This document shows, in pieces, positions 22,486 through 33,544 of a stretch of DNA of 64,000 bases. The notes beneath the pieces are model-generated. The model was not told where the DNA came from. It searched no databases and was given only the letters and a program-made list of their open reading frames with translations. This DNA is from Stenopsyche tienmushanensis. Taxonomy: Eukaryota > Arthropoda > Insecta > Trichoptera > Stenopsychidae. Within the stretch, counting starts at the first letter, position 1, and each line of letters starts with the position of its first letter. The stretch lies in the NCBI GenBank assembly GCA_008973525.1, contig WACJ01000224.1, positions 248,001 to 312,000 on the forward strand, written 5' to 3'. Position numbers and translations under genes: made by a program.

Positions 22486-25185
22486 GCAAAAGTTGAGGCA
22501 TGTTTGTCTTCTATCTTCGATCCCGCGTGAACTTTTTGTTTGAAGTTTGCGAATTATGAACGACCCTGAGATACAGATATAAACTTAAAAATACTTGTTG
22601 TTGACGCGGTCTAACAAAAAAAATGTCATTGTATCACTGATACATTATACCCACTCTCCATCTATAATTACAAATTGTATAAATAAAGAATACTCTCGAG
22701 ACGAATCACAAATTTGCCCATAAATTAGGACGTGGAACGGACACCCTTGTGACCTTAGAACAAAAACGAACGAATTCTCAAATGCGCTCATTTTATAAAA
22801 ATATATTGACGAATATGATTTCTGATTAAACACTTATTTCCATCTTATCCTCTAATTATATCCCTAAACTTTGATCAAATATTATTTGCACGAATTGAAA
22901 CCATCCATCGGAATTGCAAATAAATGCATAATTGTGTGCCTCTTTATATTAATAAAAATACTTGAATTGGCTTCCTTGTCTAGATTTGTTGCATATTTAT
23001 GCAAGAAGTTGTCGATTATATTAATATTAATCGATATTGTGAGGTGGTGTGAAATTAATTTAGTGTATTTAGCATACACATAGTTCATCGACTTAATTTG
23101 GATTATATGAAAATTTATCATATTCAAAGTACAAGTAGACTACTTATATAAAATACCATTGATCGTAAACTTCTTGGATGGAAATATATTCAAAATTCAG
23201 TAGTGTAATAATTAAAACATAAATATTCTGATTAGCTTAATAATAATTTAAATCAGAAAATGGCCACGATAATGCAAATATTAGCTCAGATCAAAAATTT
23301 TCCGAAATCGGATTTGTGACTTCATTTTGATGTATTCGAAATTTTTATATTAACTAGAGACCTACAATAGAAGCGTATTTTAAGCATACAATGAATTTGT
23401 CATCAGACTCAACACCATCCACCTGCTTAAAGACAGCTTTATCAATTAAAATTTGAAGTTAGTGAATGTGGCTTGACAGCCTCTGTATAAAATGCAAACT
23501 AGTGCTGTTCTTATTTTATTTATCCTATTGAGATACTCTTCCGAAGCTTTATGTGTATAGGACATTCTGTTCGTACGTTTATGGTTCAAATAATACAGAA
23601 ATTTCTTGTAATCTTACTTTATTTTGTATAACTGGTGGATGTCAAAATATTTTAGAATTTATTATCTCTAAGAAGGAATATGCTGTAAAAGGAATAACTG
23701 TTACATTATACTAATCTAACTTTTGAACTTATATTTTTGTATTGTTATACAAAAATTGACATCATTTTATCATTTCACCACGTCACTTTTTTATACAATT
23801 CAATATCATTGCAATGGGTACAAAATACACTGCATTGAGCTGTCTTTCATTCCCCAAAAAAAATGTGTTAAAGACAGTCTTCTTGGGGGAGAGGTGCCCA
23901 ATATCGAAGAGACAATAAAAAAATTTAGCCTCCTCATAATCGTTCCTCTAACCACAAAAATTCATGTAACATAAATAGAATCGTGGAGGCTTAAAAAAGA
24001 ACATTTACACCATCGAAAATTCGTAAAGGGCGAAAAAAAAACAATTTGCAATCCGAAATTTTGTAATAGGATCCTTGTACCTTTTACATCCGCCCGAAGC
24101 CGTCCTTGAGTATAGGAAAACGATAAGGATGACATTTTGCCATATTGTTCGATATATGATAACGGCCTATAGTCAACATAGAACGAACAATATGAGGCAA
24201 TTGCCTCAAACGGCGCGATTGTGAGAATCGGTTAAAATTTAATAAAAATAAGGCGTGGATGCCTATGATTTTTCTAAATGTGAAAACACTGTAATCGATG
24301 CATATTAAAATACATCCCCTACACAATAAATAGCATAGATTTTTATCGACAAACAACGTATAAAATAAGCAATATTCATCATTCAACTTTCGTCTTGTTT
24401 GTCTAACAAACAAGATCTTATGGGATGATATATTTTTCAGGCTTTCAAAATAGTAAATAAGATTTCCGTGGAAAAAACAACACTATTTTATCACATATAA
24501 TATTATAAAATAGAATGAAAGATAAGACTATTCAAATAAATAAAGTTGAAAATATTTATTTTTAATGAGTTATTGAACTAAATTGTCAATTCCTATCATA
24601 CGCAGAACCATTATTAATATCGTTCTTTTTGACTGAAATAGGAACTGAACATTATAAATACCACATTTAAATTAGTTTTTAAATTTTTTAATTAGTGTGT
24701 TATAATATAATTTGTGATTTTAAATTAGTTTGTGTAAGAAACTCGCCAAAAATGCAGCGAATCGAGTTACTGGTTAGCCGCGCGAAAAAGAATCTCGAGT
24801 GCAAAGGATTAACGTGCAATACGTCTTTGAAACTACAATTCAACAAAACTGAACTCTCAAACTTTTGCTTAATTCTCAGATCTGATTCCCCTGTCCTAGC
24901 AAAAAAAAAAAAACACTTCAACAAGTAATTCCATTCTGCACGACGTATTTAACAAGCTCAATGTAGAAGCGGACCCCAGAATAAAACTTTCTAACATAGA
25001 GCCCAACATTGGGGATCTGGTTTCAGGAAAATAACTGCACCCATTCGATTAAGTAAAAATAACTTACAGAAAACATTATAATAAGATCTATTTAGACTGA
25101 TACATTTGTTCGCTTATAGTGGCCATATTTTTAAAGTAACAACTATCAAATTTATTGAGAATTATTTACTAATGTATGTCAAATT
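22486..25185. other. Long AT-rich stretch, no gene recognised
   Basis: Contains several short motif-free frames (22871-23083, 23723-23974, 24084-24413 minus, 24695-24928). None shows a domain, signal peptide plus splice context, or paired repeat ends. I see nothing supportable. Confidence 0.3.
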
Positions 25186-25193
25186 ACTATTAA

Positions 25194-26117
25194 GGCGTCT
25201 TCTCACTTTACAAATTTAAAAAAAATCGATTTTTATTTTATTTTAAATTTTGAATGTACATAACTTCAAAAATATTATATCGAAATTTCATAAAGATCGG
25301 ACGAGTCTAACTACATTTTTGGGCGACCGTTAGGTGAGCACCTGAGAGCACCCGGCTGCATACGTATTGTTCAGACTCATGGTGCAAGTACAAGAAAGTG
25401 GTGAAAAACAATCAGATAGAAACTTTTAAACATCCTCCTGCTCTAGCTGAGGATGTTTACGAGGTTTTGAAACCGATTTATGAAGATCTTCGGAGGAAAT
25501 ACCCAAAATAACAAGAAGTGTTTCAACAGCTGTGTCTGGGCAATTTTTCTGCAACCAAAACTTTAAACGCGTTTATCTCAAAACAAGGTTTTTCGGTGGC
25601 TTGTTGATGAAATTTCGGAAACTATCCGGCCGATAGTCATGAAATTTGAATGACATATTCTTCATAGTTATGGCTATAGCGCATATCATCAGATTTTTCA
25701 AATTTTGATTTTAAGTAATTTTTTTTTACAAAAAACTGCAAAAAAAACGCGTTTTTTTTTTACTTTTTCGAAAAACGTGCGCCATTTTGTTATTTTCGCG
25801 AATATCAAAAATCTGATGATTTGCGCTATAGCCACTGATATACTGAATCTAAAACTGTTTTATTTTTTTTGTTTCAAATGACCCATCTCGGAGATACCAT
25901 CAACAAGCCACGAGCATAACATTTCTACATGGGTTTTTCGATGCTACTGTTTTATTATAATAATTGTTCAAAAATATAAAAATATTTTTTTTTCATGTAC
26001 TTGAAAGATGTTTTTATTACATAAGATCCATTTTATCCCATAATTTTTGGCGAAAATCCTCGAAAAAAAATCCCGAAAATAGCCTATTTTTGAGGCGCCT
26101 AAAAGTGAGAAGACGCC
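25194..26117 (+). mobile_element. TTAA-flanked Kolobok-like element, copy 1
   Basis: Bounded by TTAA on both sides (25190-25193, 26118-26121) with 16-bp perfect terminal inverted repeats: 'ggcgtcttctcacttt' at the left and its complement at the right. A plus-strand frame from about 25338 to 25511 reads ...HTYCSDSWCKYKK then ETFKHPPALAEDVYEVLKPI. A frameshifted CLGNFSATKTLNAFI follows (about 25531-25575). This matches the C-terminal part of the Kolobok/Mutator-like transposases common in arthropods (HxLCPxGxDSWCKYQ, then LKPIYEDL, then a CLxGxTQNxNES-type block). TTAA target duplication fits Kolobok. The copy is internally deleted (924 bp), non-autonomous, and nearly identical to the inverted copy at 43719-44639. 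Confidence 0.8.
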
Positions 26118-26121
26118 TTAA

Positions 26122-28034
26122 AGGTTATAATAGCCTTAAGCATCGAAATGCAAATCATCAAATTTTATTTTCAAAGTCAGTGCTCTGTTCGAGAGAAGAG
26201 GCTCATTTTTGGATTAATGGATGTGTGAACAAACAAAATTGTACCATTGTTTTGCAACCAAAATACCATTAATGCCAAGAAGTGGCCACAAATAAAATTT
26301 AAAATGTTCGTCACTAGGCTTTATGTTAATTTTCATAAAGAAATATTGGTGGAATTTGATATAAAATCAAAGGTATATGTTGCTTTGAAACTTAGATAGA
26401 TAACTTTAACCTTGTCCAATTATAGTAATTAATTTTATTATAATATATTACTACAACTTCAGATACTTTCAGACAATTCAATCCGATCATATTCGTTGAG
26501 AATAAATATCAATCGAATATTGCCTGAAAATTTAAGTTTAAAATTAATTTAATCTAATGTTATTCAAATCATTTATTTAAGCTTTTGAGTCTATTCAAAC
26601 CATTATACGAATTATATTGTTTGATTTTACTAAGAATTTTTTTATTAAATAATATTTCGTCATAATATGAAACATTAAATACGTTTTTAAACAAGTCATT
26701 ACTGTCGCCCTGCTGAGAAACTTTTCTGTATACAAACATAGGGAGATTTAATATGGCATTATTTTAAATTGAGCTTGATGCTATTTTAATTTGTAAAATT
26801 GTCTCTCAATAGTCGAAAGAGTCCGGGCTAATTTATGAATTGATGTCACTTATTTTGGGACTGAAGGGTTCGTTTGATTTTTGCTCACCACGTGGAAAAA
26901 AGAGAGGACATGCCCCATTCTAGCTCCACGGACGACTGGATATCCGAATATTTATCACAGATGTCTATGCGATTATATAATGGTGGGTAGTTACAGGCCC
27001 TGATCCCAATACAGGGCATGCACAGGCCCTAATCCAACTTAACGGATTGCGTCATTTGGCAAACATGCCTCCGAAGGGCGCAAAGATTCGTTAGCTTAAT
27101 TTACGACCCATACTTGTTGTCCCGTAGGGTTACATCCTTTATCGGCCAATATCAGAATATGCAACGGGTTTTGGTGTTTTTTTTCTGTCTATGACCTTCT
27201 CCTTTAATTTCAATCTATTTTGCTGGATGAAAGGTAAATATATCACAAGACAAAGCGTCAGCTTTTAAAGTGCGCGTATGAGAATGCAACCCGAGAGAGC
27301 AGAGATTACCAACGATCCCGTCTGATATTTATAATCATATTAAAATATTTTTCAATAGAATTAATTATGAAAAACACGCAACTCGCAAAAATATAAGATA
27401 TTCATCCAATACTACCAACACAAAGAGCATGATACTAATTTGATACAAAAAAGGATTACTCGATCTAAAATATAATTTGCCCCTTGAGCAGATGATTCTA
27501 CGTTCAAATTAATCAATCAATAGATTCTAAGTTTACAGCTTCTTCAAATACGTTTTGCTACCATAGCCGTGTTGTAATTTTAGCGCCAATTTTCATAAGA
27601 AGCTATGAAGCTAGAAGTTGTTATTTTTATTTACCAAACTATTTATAATATTTCTGATGCGATGAGTAATTTTTATAATGAGATTATATTAATATTTTCA
27701 CCTCATGACGCTTATGGTCTTGCTGTATTAAAAATATTAAAAGTCATTGAACGTAAACGATATCCATAGAATATTTTCTAAGAAGAGAAGATTTTTATGT
27801 GGTCGCTTATCATGACTTTCCACGTCTAAACAGATTGGGCTAAAGTCACTTGAATAGAGATTTTTAGGCGATATTTTAATTGCTGTTACAAATTACTTAC
27901 TCAAAAGCACTAAAAAAAAACTCAAACTCTGCCTATTGATCGGAAATATTAATAGTTCCATACAGAATTTGGATCCAATCTATTGTAAAAATATTAATAA
28001 TATTAACATTGTCCTTCAAATCTATGTGCACGGT
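26122..28034. other. No gene recognised; GC-richer patch 26870-27320
   Basis: AT-rich except for 26870-27320, which contains short repeated phrases ('caggccctgatccc' and 'caggccctaatcc') but no domain-bearing frame. The segment 27765-27860 resembles 16125-16220. No gene is supported. Confidence 0.25.
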
Positions 28035-28042
28035 ATTTAAAG

Positions 28043-28496
28043 CAGGACTATGAATCATTATACTTTTCATTTCGGTTTTCGTTCCGGTTTATATTGGTTC
28101 GGTTACGGTTTGCGTTTCGTCAAAAATAACGGTTTTACCGGATATCAATTTTCAATTCCCCTCCAGATTATTCATTTTTAATGTTTTAATATCTATTAAA
28201 AACTAATTTTCTATCATAATTTATAATATTTTTTATGTTTTGGCGGTCCCTCTATTAACGGACAACGCTATTTTGGCCGTTAATGCAAAAAATCGGAGAT
28301 TTATATAGAGAAAAAGCCGGTATTGAAGTGTTCGTTAATGCAGGTTCGACTGTATATATAAGTATTATAATAAAATATATCAACACAAAAATCAACCAAA
28401 CTCTGCTTCTCGTAAGACGTGTACCGAACCGATAAAACCGATATTGTTCTGGCTAAAATGACGATTTTACCGGTTCAGTTCCGATTCGAAGCCCTA
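28043..28496. mobile_element. hAT-type MITE with perfect 8-bp target duplication (family 4)
   Basis: An exact ATTTAAAG direct repeat (28035-28042 and 28497-28504) flanks an element whose ends are imperfect inverted repeats: 'caggactatgaatc' on the left and, reverse complemented, 'tagggcttcgaatcgg' on the right. The subterminal parts are rich in 'ggttcggtt' and 'taacggttttaccgg' motifs, as in many hAT MITEs. The centre (about 28240-28360) has a pogo-like 'cgttaatgcaggttcgactgtata' end and may be a nested insertion. There is no coding capacity in 454 bp. Related 'cggtt' tracts lie at 2590-2650 and 56810-56910. Confidence 0.75.
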
Positions 28497-28504
28497 ATTT
28501 AAAG

Positions 28505-29725
28505 GATTAAAATTGCGAGTATATCCAAATATAGAATAATGTCATAATTGATTTAAAAAAAAAAAATATTATCTTATCAAAATATATCAATGGAACAGTT
28601 CAGAATGTATTATATGAATAAATATTTTTTTTGGGAATATTAATGTCTATATTTTGAATAGATTGAATACGCCTGATGGCTAAATCACCACCAAATCTTC
28701 TTTCTCATCCGGAACACACAAAAAGGAAGTAAAGGGGAGAAAGATGCAGGTACGAGTTTTGAGCAGCCGCGAACATTATTATTATTTTATACGAGGGTTA
28801 TCAGACGATGAGACAACTCCCCAAGCTATAAGCTAAAAGGATGTTCCTTTATAGGACATATCCTTCGGCAGTAGGCCACGGTTACTACCCACAATATTTC
28901 ACAATAAAACCTATGTATACAAACAACTTCTAAACCGATCCATCCCGCAAATGAACACTCATTTAATTTTTCAGTTTGCGTCATTAATTTTTACCCGATG
29001 AACAGTGCAATAATACAAGGATTAATCTCGTCGAAAAACTTTTGTAAATAATGCGATTTAACAGCGTATATTAAAGGGTTCAACGTCCATAACAATGTTC
29101 ATATTTACAGTATTTATTTATCATTTTACGACTGTACTTACAATGAAATTACGGTATGTGTACGGGGTGTGTATCTCGTAAAAGTAGTTTGTAAATATGG
29201 CGAATTACTTCTGTTGATCTCCCGAGGAAAATAAATAATCCGGGAATGCTTAACAGTTTTGTAAGGGTTCGTATAACGGTGGAATACATGAGAAAATGTG
29301 CGATAGTATCGACCCTCCTGATTCGTATTTAATATTTGCTCTGATCTCCACCGGTGTCATCATGGCCAATTCGTAACTGCCGTTTTTTTTTTTAGATCTA
29401 ATCTGATTTACAACAACATTCTGATTGAATAAATGCGATTTTTCCATAGATAATTGCACTTCATTCGTTTACTAAATATGGAACAACGGGCACATCTGAC
29501 TTTCACCATTTGATGTGGAATTGTTAATTACTAAGGAATTTTTACATTATTTTTGATCGATAGAATATTATATAAGGCTTCGCATATATAAGCTTTGATT
29601 TTAGAAATAATTCATCAAGAGACCGATGTAAAATAATTAAAAAACATTGTATATCCAAAGTCATTTGATTGCCTTTCTCATGTTGTATAAGGAATATTTT
29701 AAAGATGTTAAAATTTATTTACCTG
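28505..29725. other. No gene recognised
   Basis: AT-rich with a short motif-free minus frame at 29250-29459. Nothing supportable. Confidence 0.3.
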
Positions 29726-29733
29726 AGCATTTA

Positions 29734-30345
29734 CGAGGGCGATTCAAATATAACCAGGAATATCGCTGTAGAAATGTATTAATCATGTATAAAATACAAA
29801 TGGAGTGTCTTATTTATCTACATAGTTCCGTTTATTAGAAGAAAAAAAAATCCATCGGACATGAACCTTATAGTCTGGACTATAAGGTTCAAGAATTTTT
29901 CTGTATAATTGAGTGAATTTATCACGAGTAGAAGAAGGATAGCTCAAATCGATTTTTCTTCGATAAGCAGCCTTATCGTCATCTAAATTTATCGTTTGTC
30001 TGTCATGTAGAAAATCAATTAATAAAATACCTTTCAAATCCCAAAATATCGTAGTCATCACTTCTCCAGCAAACTATTTCTCTACTTTCAGCCCTACTTC
30101 GAATAACATTATCGAACTGTGCCTCGAGTCTTTTCAAAATTTTACGCCATCGTTTACGAGAAAATGATTAAATACGTGTTGCGCAACAGATGATTCTTCA
30201 GTAACGGGATCAAGAAGTTTCCTATTCGATGGAAAAAAATCTAATGAAGAGAATTGTATAGAAAAATAAGACACTCCAATTGTATTTTATATATCATTAA
30301 TAAATTTGTACAGCGAAATCCCTAGTTATATTTGAATCGCCCTCG
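29734..30345 (-). mobile_element. Deleted mariner element with both inverted repeats
   Basis: TA dinucleotides (29732-29733 and 30346-30347) flank long inverted repeats: left 'cgagggcgattcaaatataa' and right its complement, extending with mismatches to about 38 bp. On the minus strand (29810-30061) MMTTIFWDLKGILLIDFLHD and RQTIN match the mariner transposase segment containing the second catalytic Asp (xFWDxxGIxxIDFLxxxxTIN). The sequence then jumps to a scrambled LEPYSPDY, resembling the later HPPYSPDLAP block, so the middle and the third catalytic Asp are lost. The N-terminal half is also missing. At 612 bp this is an inactive internal-deletion derivative. Confidence 0.85.
29863..29890. repeat. 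Perfect 13-bp palindrome inside the mariner element
   Basis: Arms gaaccttatagtc (29863-29875) and gactataaggttc (29878-29890) are separated by only two bases. It lies near the point where the transposase reading becomes rearranged and may mark a hairpin-mediated rearrangement. Confidence 0.85.
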
Positions 30346-30347
30346 TA

Positions 30348-33300
30348 TATTTGTGGACACGTGTCGAGCAGGTATCAATTTTACAAATAATACCTGCTTA
30401 TGTCTACATTTTGTTTTATGCAACTTGTGGAAATTGCCCTACGGATCGCATTTCAAAAGCAATCCTTTCAAATTTAATATTTTTTCTCATTAGATTGTCG
30501 ATCAAAATGAAGCCATAAAAACGTATCATAAATTTGGTTAGGTAATATTTTTTTAGCCATGAAACCTCGATATGATCTGTTTCTTTGTATGAAACTCCCT
30601 TTTGAGTAGAAGTTATCAAAAAATTCATTATGCGATACGAATAATTAATTTGTACAAGTCTTCAATTCTGCCATGACTCACTCCAGTTATCGCTCCATTG
30701 TCGATTATAAAATATTTTATGTTATGGGTTAATTGTCATTGGCTTACAAACAATAGAATGACGCAATTACATTCGGCTTCAGATGAATTGGCAACCTGTC
30801 GTAAATATCGAAGATATTCATATTTTAAAATAATTATAAAATATATCGAAATAGTACATTTTAAGAGACGCGATTGAAAATAATACGAAAAATAATATTT
30901 AGGTGTTTTATAAACAAAATGTTTGAGGCCGTATAAATGGTACCATAAAGACGTCATCGGGTTGAAATGTATGATATATAGCTTCCACTTGTTGCTGTTT
31001 TGATATGAATTTTCCTGAAACATATCGATTTCGGCAACACGTTGTATTCCTAACCAATCCTTAAAAAATATATACGTATCTGATTTTCGACAACACTAAC
31101 GGAGGTTAATAAAAGATGTGTGTGGACACCATATAATAATTAATTTTACTTTGTATAAGAATTCAAAATAACTCGTAACAAGTGTCCTTTTCCAATGTTC
31201 TACTGGTCATTGCTCATCTATATAAGCACAATCCATCATATCTGATGTATCTATACCACCCATCTATTTATTATAAGGGTTTATTGCAGCCGGTTTTGTG
31301 ATTGTTTAAACATGGCCTTAGATTATTTTCGTTATTGTTATATTTTGTGCAGTTTTAATTATAGATAATAACAATACAGGCTTACCATGTATTTTTTGTG
31401 TTATCCCGTTATATTATATATAGTTAATTATTTCTAAAATATTTGTCAGTTTTCGAATCGATCGATTTGCTAGAAATTGATAGCGTATCATTTGGTGGCG
31501 AATATTTTGAGTCTGGTATTTCTTTAAAATCTTGATTATAAAATAGTTCAGAAAATGCTTGTTCAATTTGGGGCTCATTAAGAAGGTCATACATATAACG
31601 AATCATCACTTGAGAGTCCACTGTTATCCATATCACAAGAACTGCAGATTCTTCGAATTCCTCGACGGAGAGACATTGGGAGATAAGAGTTCAAATAAAT
31701 TGAATAATTTTACAATTATTGCTATTTAAATACTTAAACGTATATACTTTTGGTAGAAAAGAGCCCTGTATTAAAGTATTATTAGATTAAATCGATATGT
31801 CACAGTACTATATTTCTTGCATTACAGTTCTAATTGCGAAGAACAATTACTGGCTGTCCCACCCAAGGCGTGTTAACATGCAAATTCTAGTTGTAAAATT
31901 TTAATATATTAAATATTCAATTATTAATCAAATCGATCGTTGCTCGAACGATGCCAATATTCGTAAAATGCCACATGTCTAAAAATAAAATCAGGGGGAG
32001 GCGTCTCTGATCCTAAATGCAGTAGGGGAAGAAAAATTGTCTTCGTCCTCTTTTTAACGATCGCTCAATAGTTAAAACGAGGGGTTATTTATTTATAACG
32101 GAACAATATCTTCTATCTATTGTATTATTAAGCTCAGACAAATTAGGAAGAGCTCGCGAATAAAGGTGAGCCCTTTTGAAGTGTCGCAGGCCGGGAGAGG
32201 AGCCTTGTTTTATCCGCCCGTCTCCGAGTTAGACCCTGAATGACGATGGAAGAAAGACTTCACAGTTTTTTTAAGCTGTAAGGACTGCCTTTCCCGTGAG
32301 AGTCTATTGCAATTCTCAACTATGCCGAAATGAGAAGATTCAGTGAATGCTTTTAACCCTCTCGGATTCCGGAACGAACGGGTGGGGTAATGAATGATTG
32401 CGTTGCTGTAATTTGTAAAGGGACTCTTAATTTTGTTATTTTGGACGATATTTTCGGATTTCTTTTTGCAAAATGAGACAGAAAGTCTAAGCTATTAAAT
32501 AAAATGACCAATCACAACATGAGCCTAGAAAATCGAAAAACTTAAGAAATCAATGACAAAATACAGCTTTAATATTAAAATATTTTGGCCGTTCATTTGG
32601 TAATTAAAAAAACTAACTTCTCAAAAATAATTCAAAAAGCAGATGAATGTTTATTATAAAGGCCCGCAGGTTTTAAAGACTACAATGTACACGGGATAAA
32701 AAAGTACGTATTCGGTGTTAAAGTAAAATCATAGCGTATAAAAGTATCGATCTACTAAATATTTTCAAAATATTAATACGAGTAATTTTTAACTTAAAAA
32801 CATGATAATTTTTCAAAAATTACTAAACAATTATTATATTTTGGCAATATTCTATGTTTAGCAAAGATTTTGAAACAATGAAGCAAACCTTTGAATATAT
32901 TTTTTATTTTTACAATCAAAATTTATAGCGACATCTAAGAAAATACGCTCGAAGCTTTTTAAAATATGAACATATTTTAAAATTATTTCAATATTGATAA
33001 AATTAGATAAATATTTTGTTATAGCCCCAAGCATCATTTTTATTTATTAATAAATATGTATTAAATTTAAAATCGTTTTTATAATTATTAACTATTTATA
33101 GAGGTAAAACTAAAATGTTTCAAAAAGTTTTTTAATTGACTCTTAGATGGCAGTGTAAACGTACTAATTAATAATACATTTTATTTTTATTTTTTAATAA
33201 CAGTAAATATCAAAATGGAATTAATGTGTGGGGGAGGGATGTAAAATAATACAATCAAAAATTTCGCAAGCGCAATTTATCGAAACACATAAATATACAT

Positions 33301-33440
33301 AAATTAAAATACAACATGGCTATAAAACATTTTATTTTTGGTTTAAGTTAATCTATTTTATAAGTAAAGTACACTCCTATTAACTAACGCGCATCTTATA
33401 GTTAAGGTTGTTTTTTTTAATATTATTTCATATGATGTAT
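30348..33440. other. Long intergenic stretch, no gene recognised
   Basis: AT-rich sequence with motif-free frames (30416-30628 minus, 30736-31023 minus, 31424-31636 minus). The last is acidic and serine-rich and vaguely like a transposase N-terminus, but this is not enough for a call. 32140-32440 is GC-richer without a recognisable product. Confidence 0.3.
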
Positions 33441-33443
33441 TCG

Positions 33444-33449
33444 TTTATT
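33444..33449 (-). terminator. Polyadenylation signal for the cysteine-rich peptide gene
   Basis: AATAAA on the minus strand, about 96 bases downstream of the stop codon at 33545. It is the first canonical hexamer after the stop that I noticed. Confidence 0.45.
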
Positions 33450-33544
33450 TTTCATTAAATTTCTTGAGACTTGTATTTGATTTAGAGAAAAAATTCATTG
33501 TAGACTTTAGAGATATAAATTATGACGTTGTTCGATTTTAGTAC

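Noticed and set aside
23723..23974. 83-codon plus-strand frame
   Set aside because: No motif, no conserved cysteine pattern and no signal-peptide-plus-splice evidence.
27000..27040. Repeated 'caggccct' phrases considered as a short tandem repeat or CRISPR-like array
   Set aside because: Only two or three imperfect short copies without regular spacing; the genome is eukaryotic.
31424..31636. Acidic serine-rich minus-strand frame, considered as a transposase N-terminus
   Set aside because: Resemblance is compositional only. No inverted repeats or catalytic region nearby.
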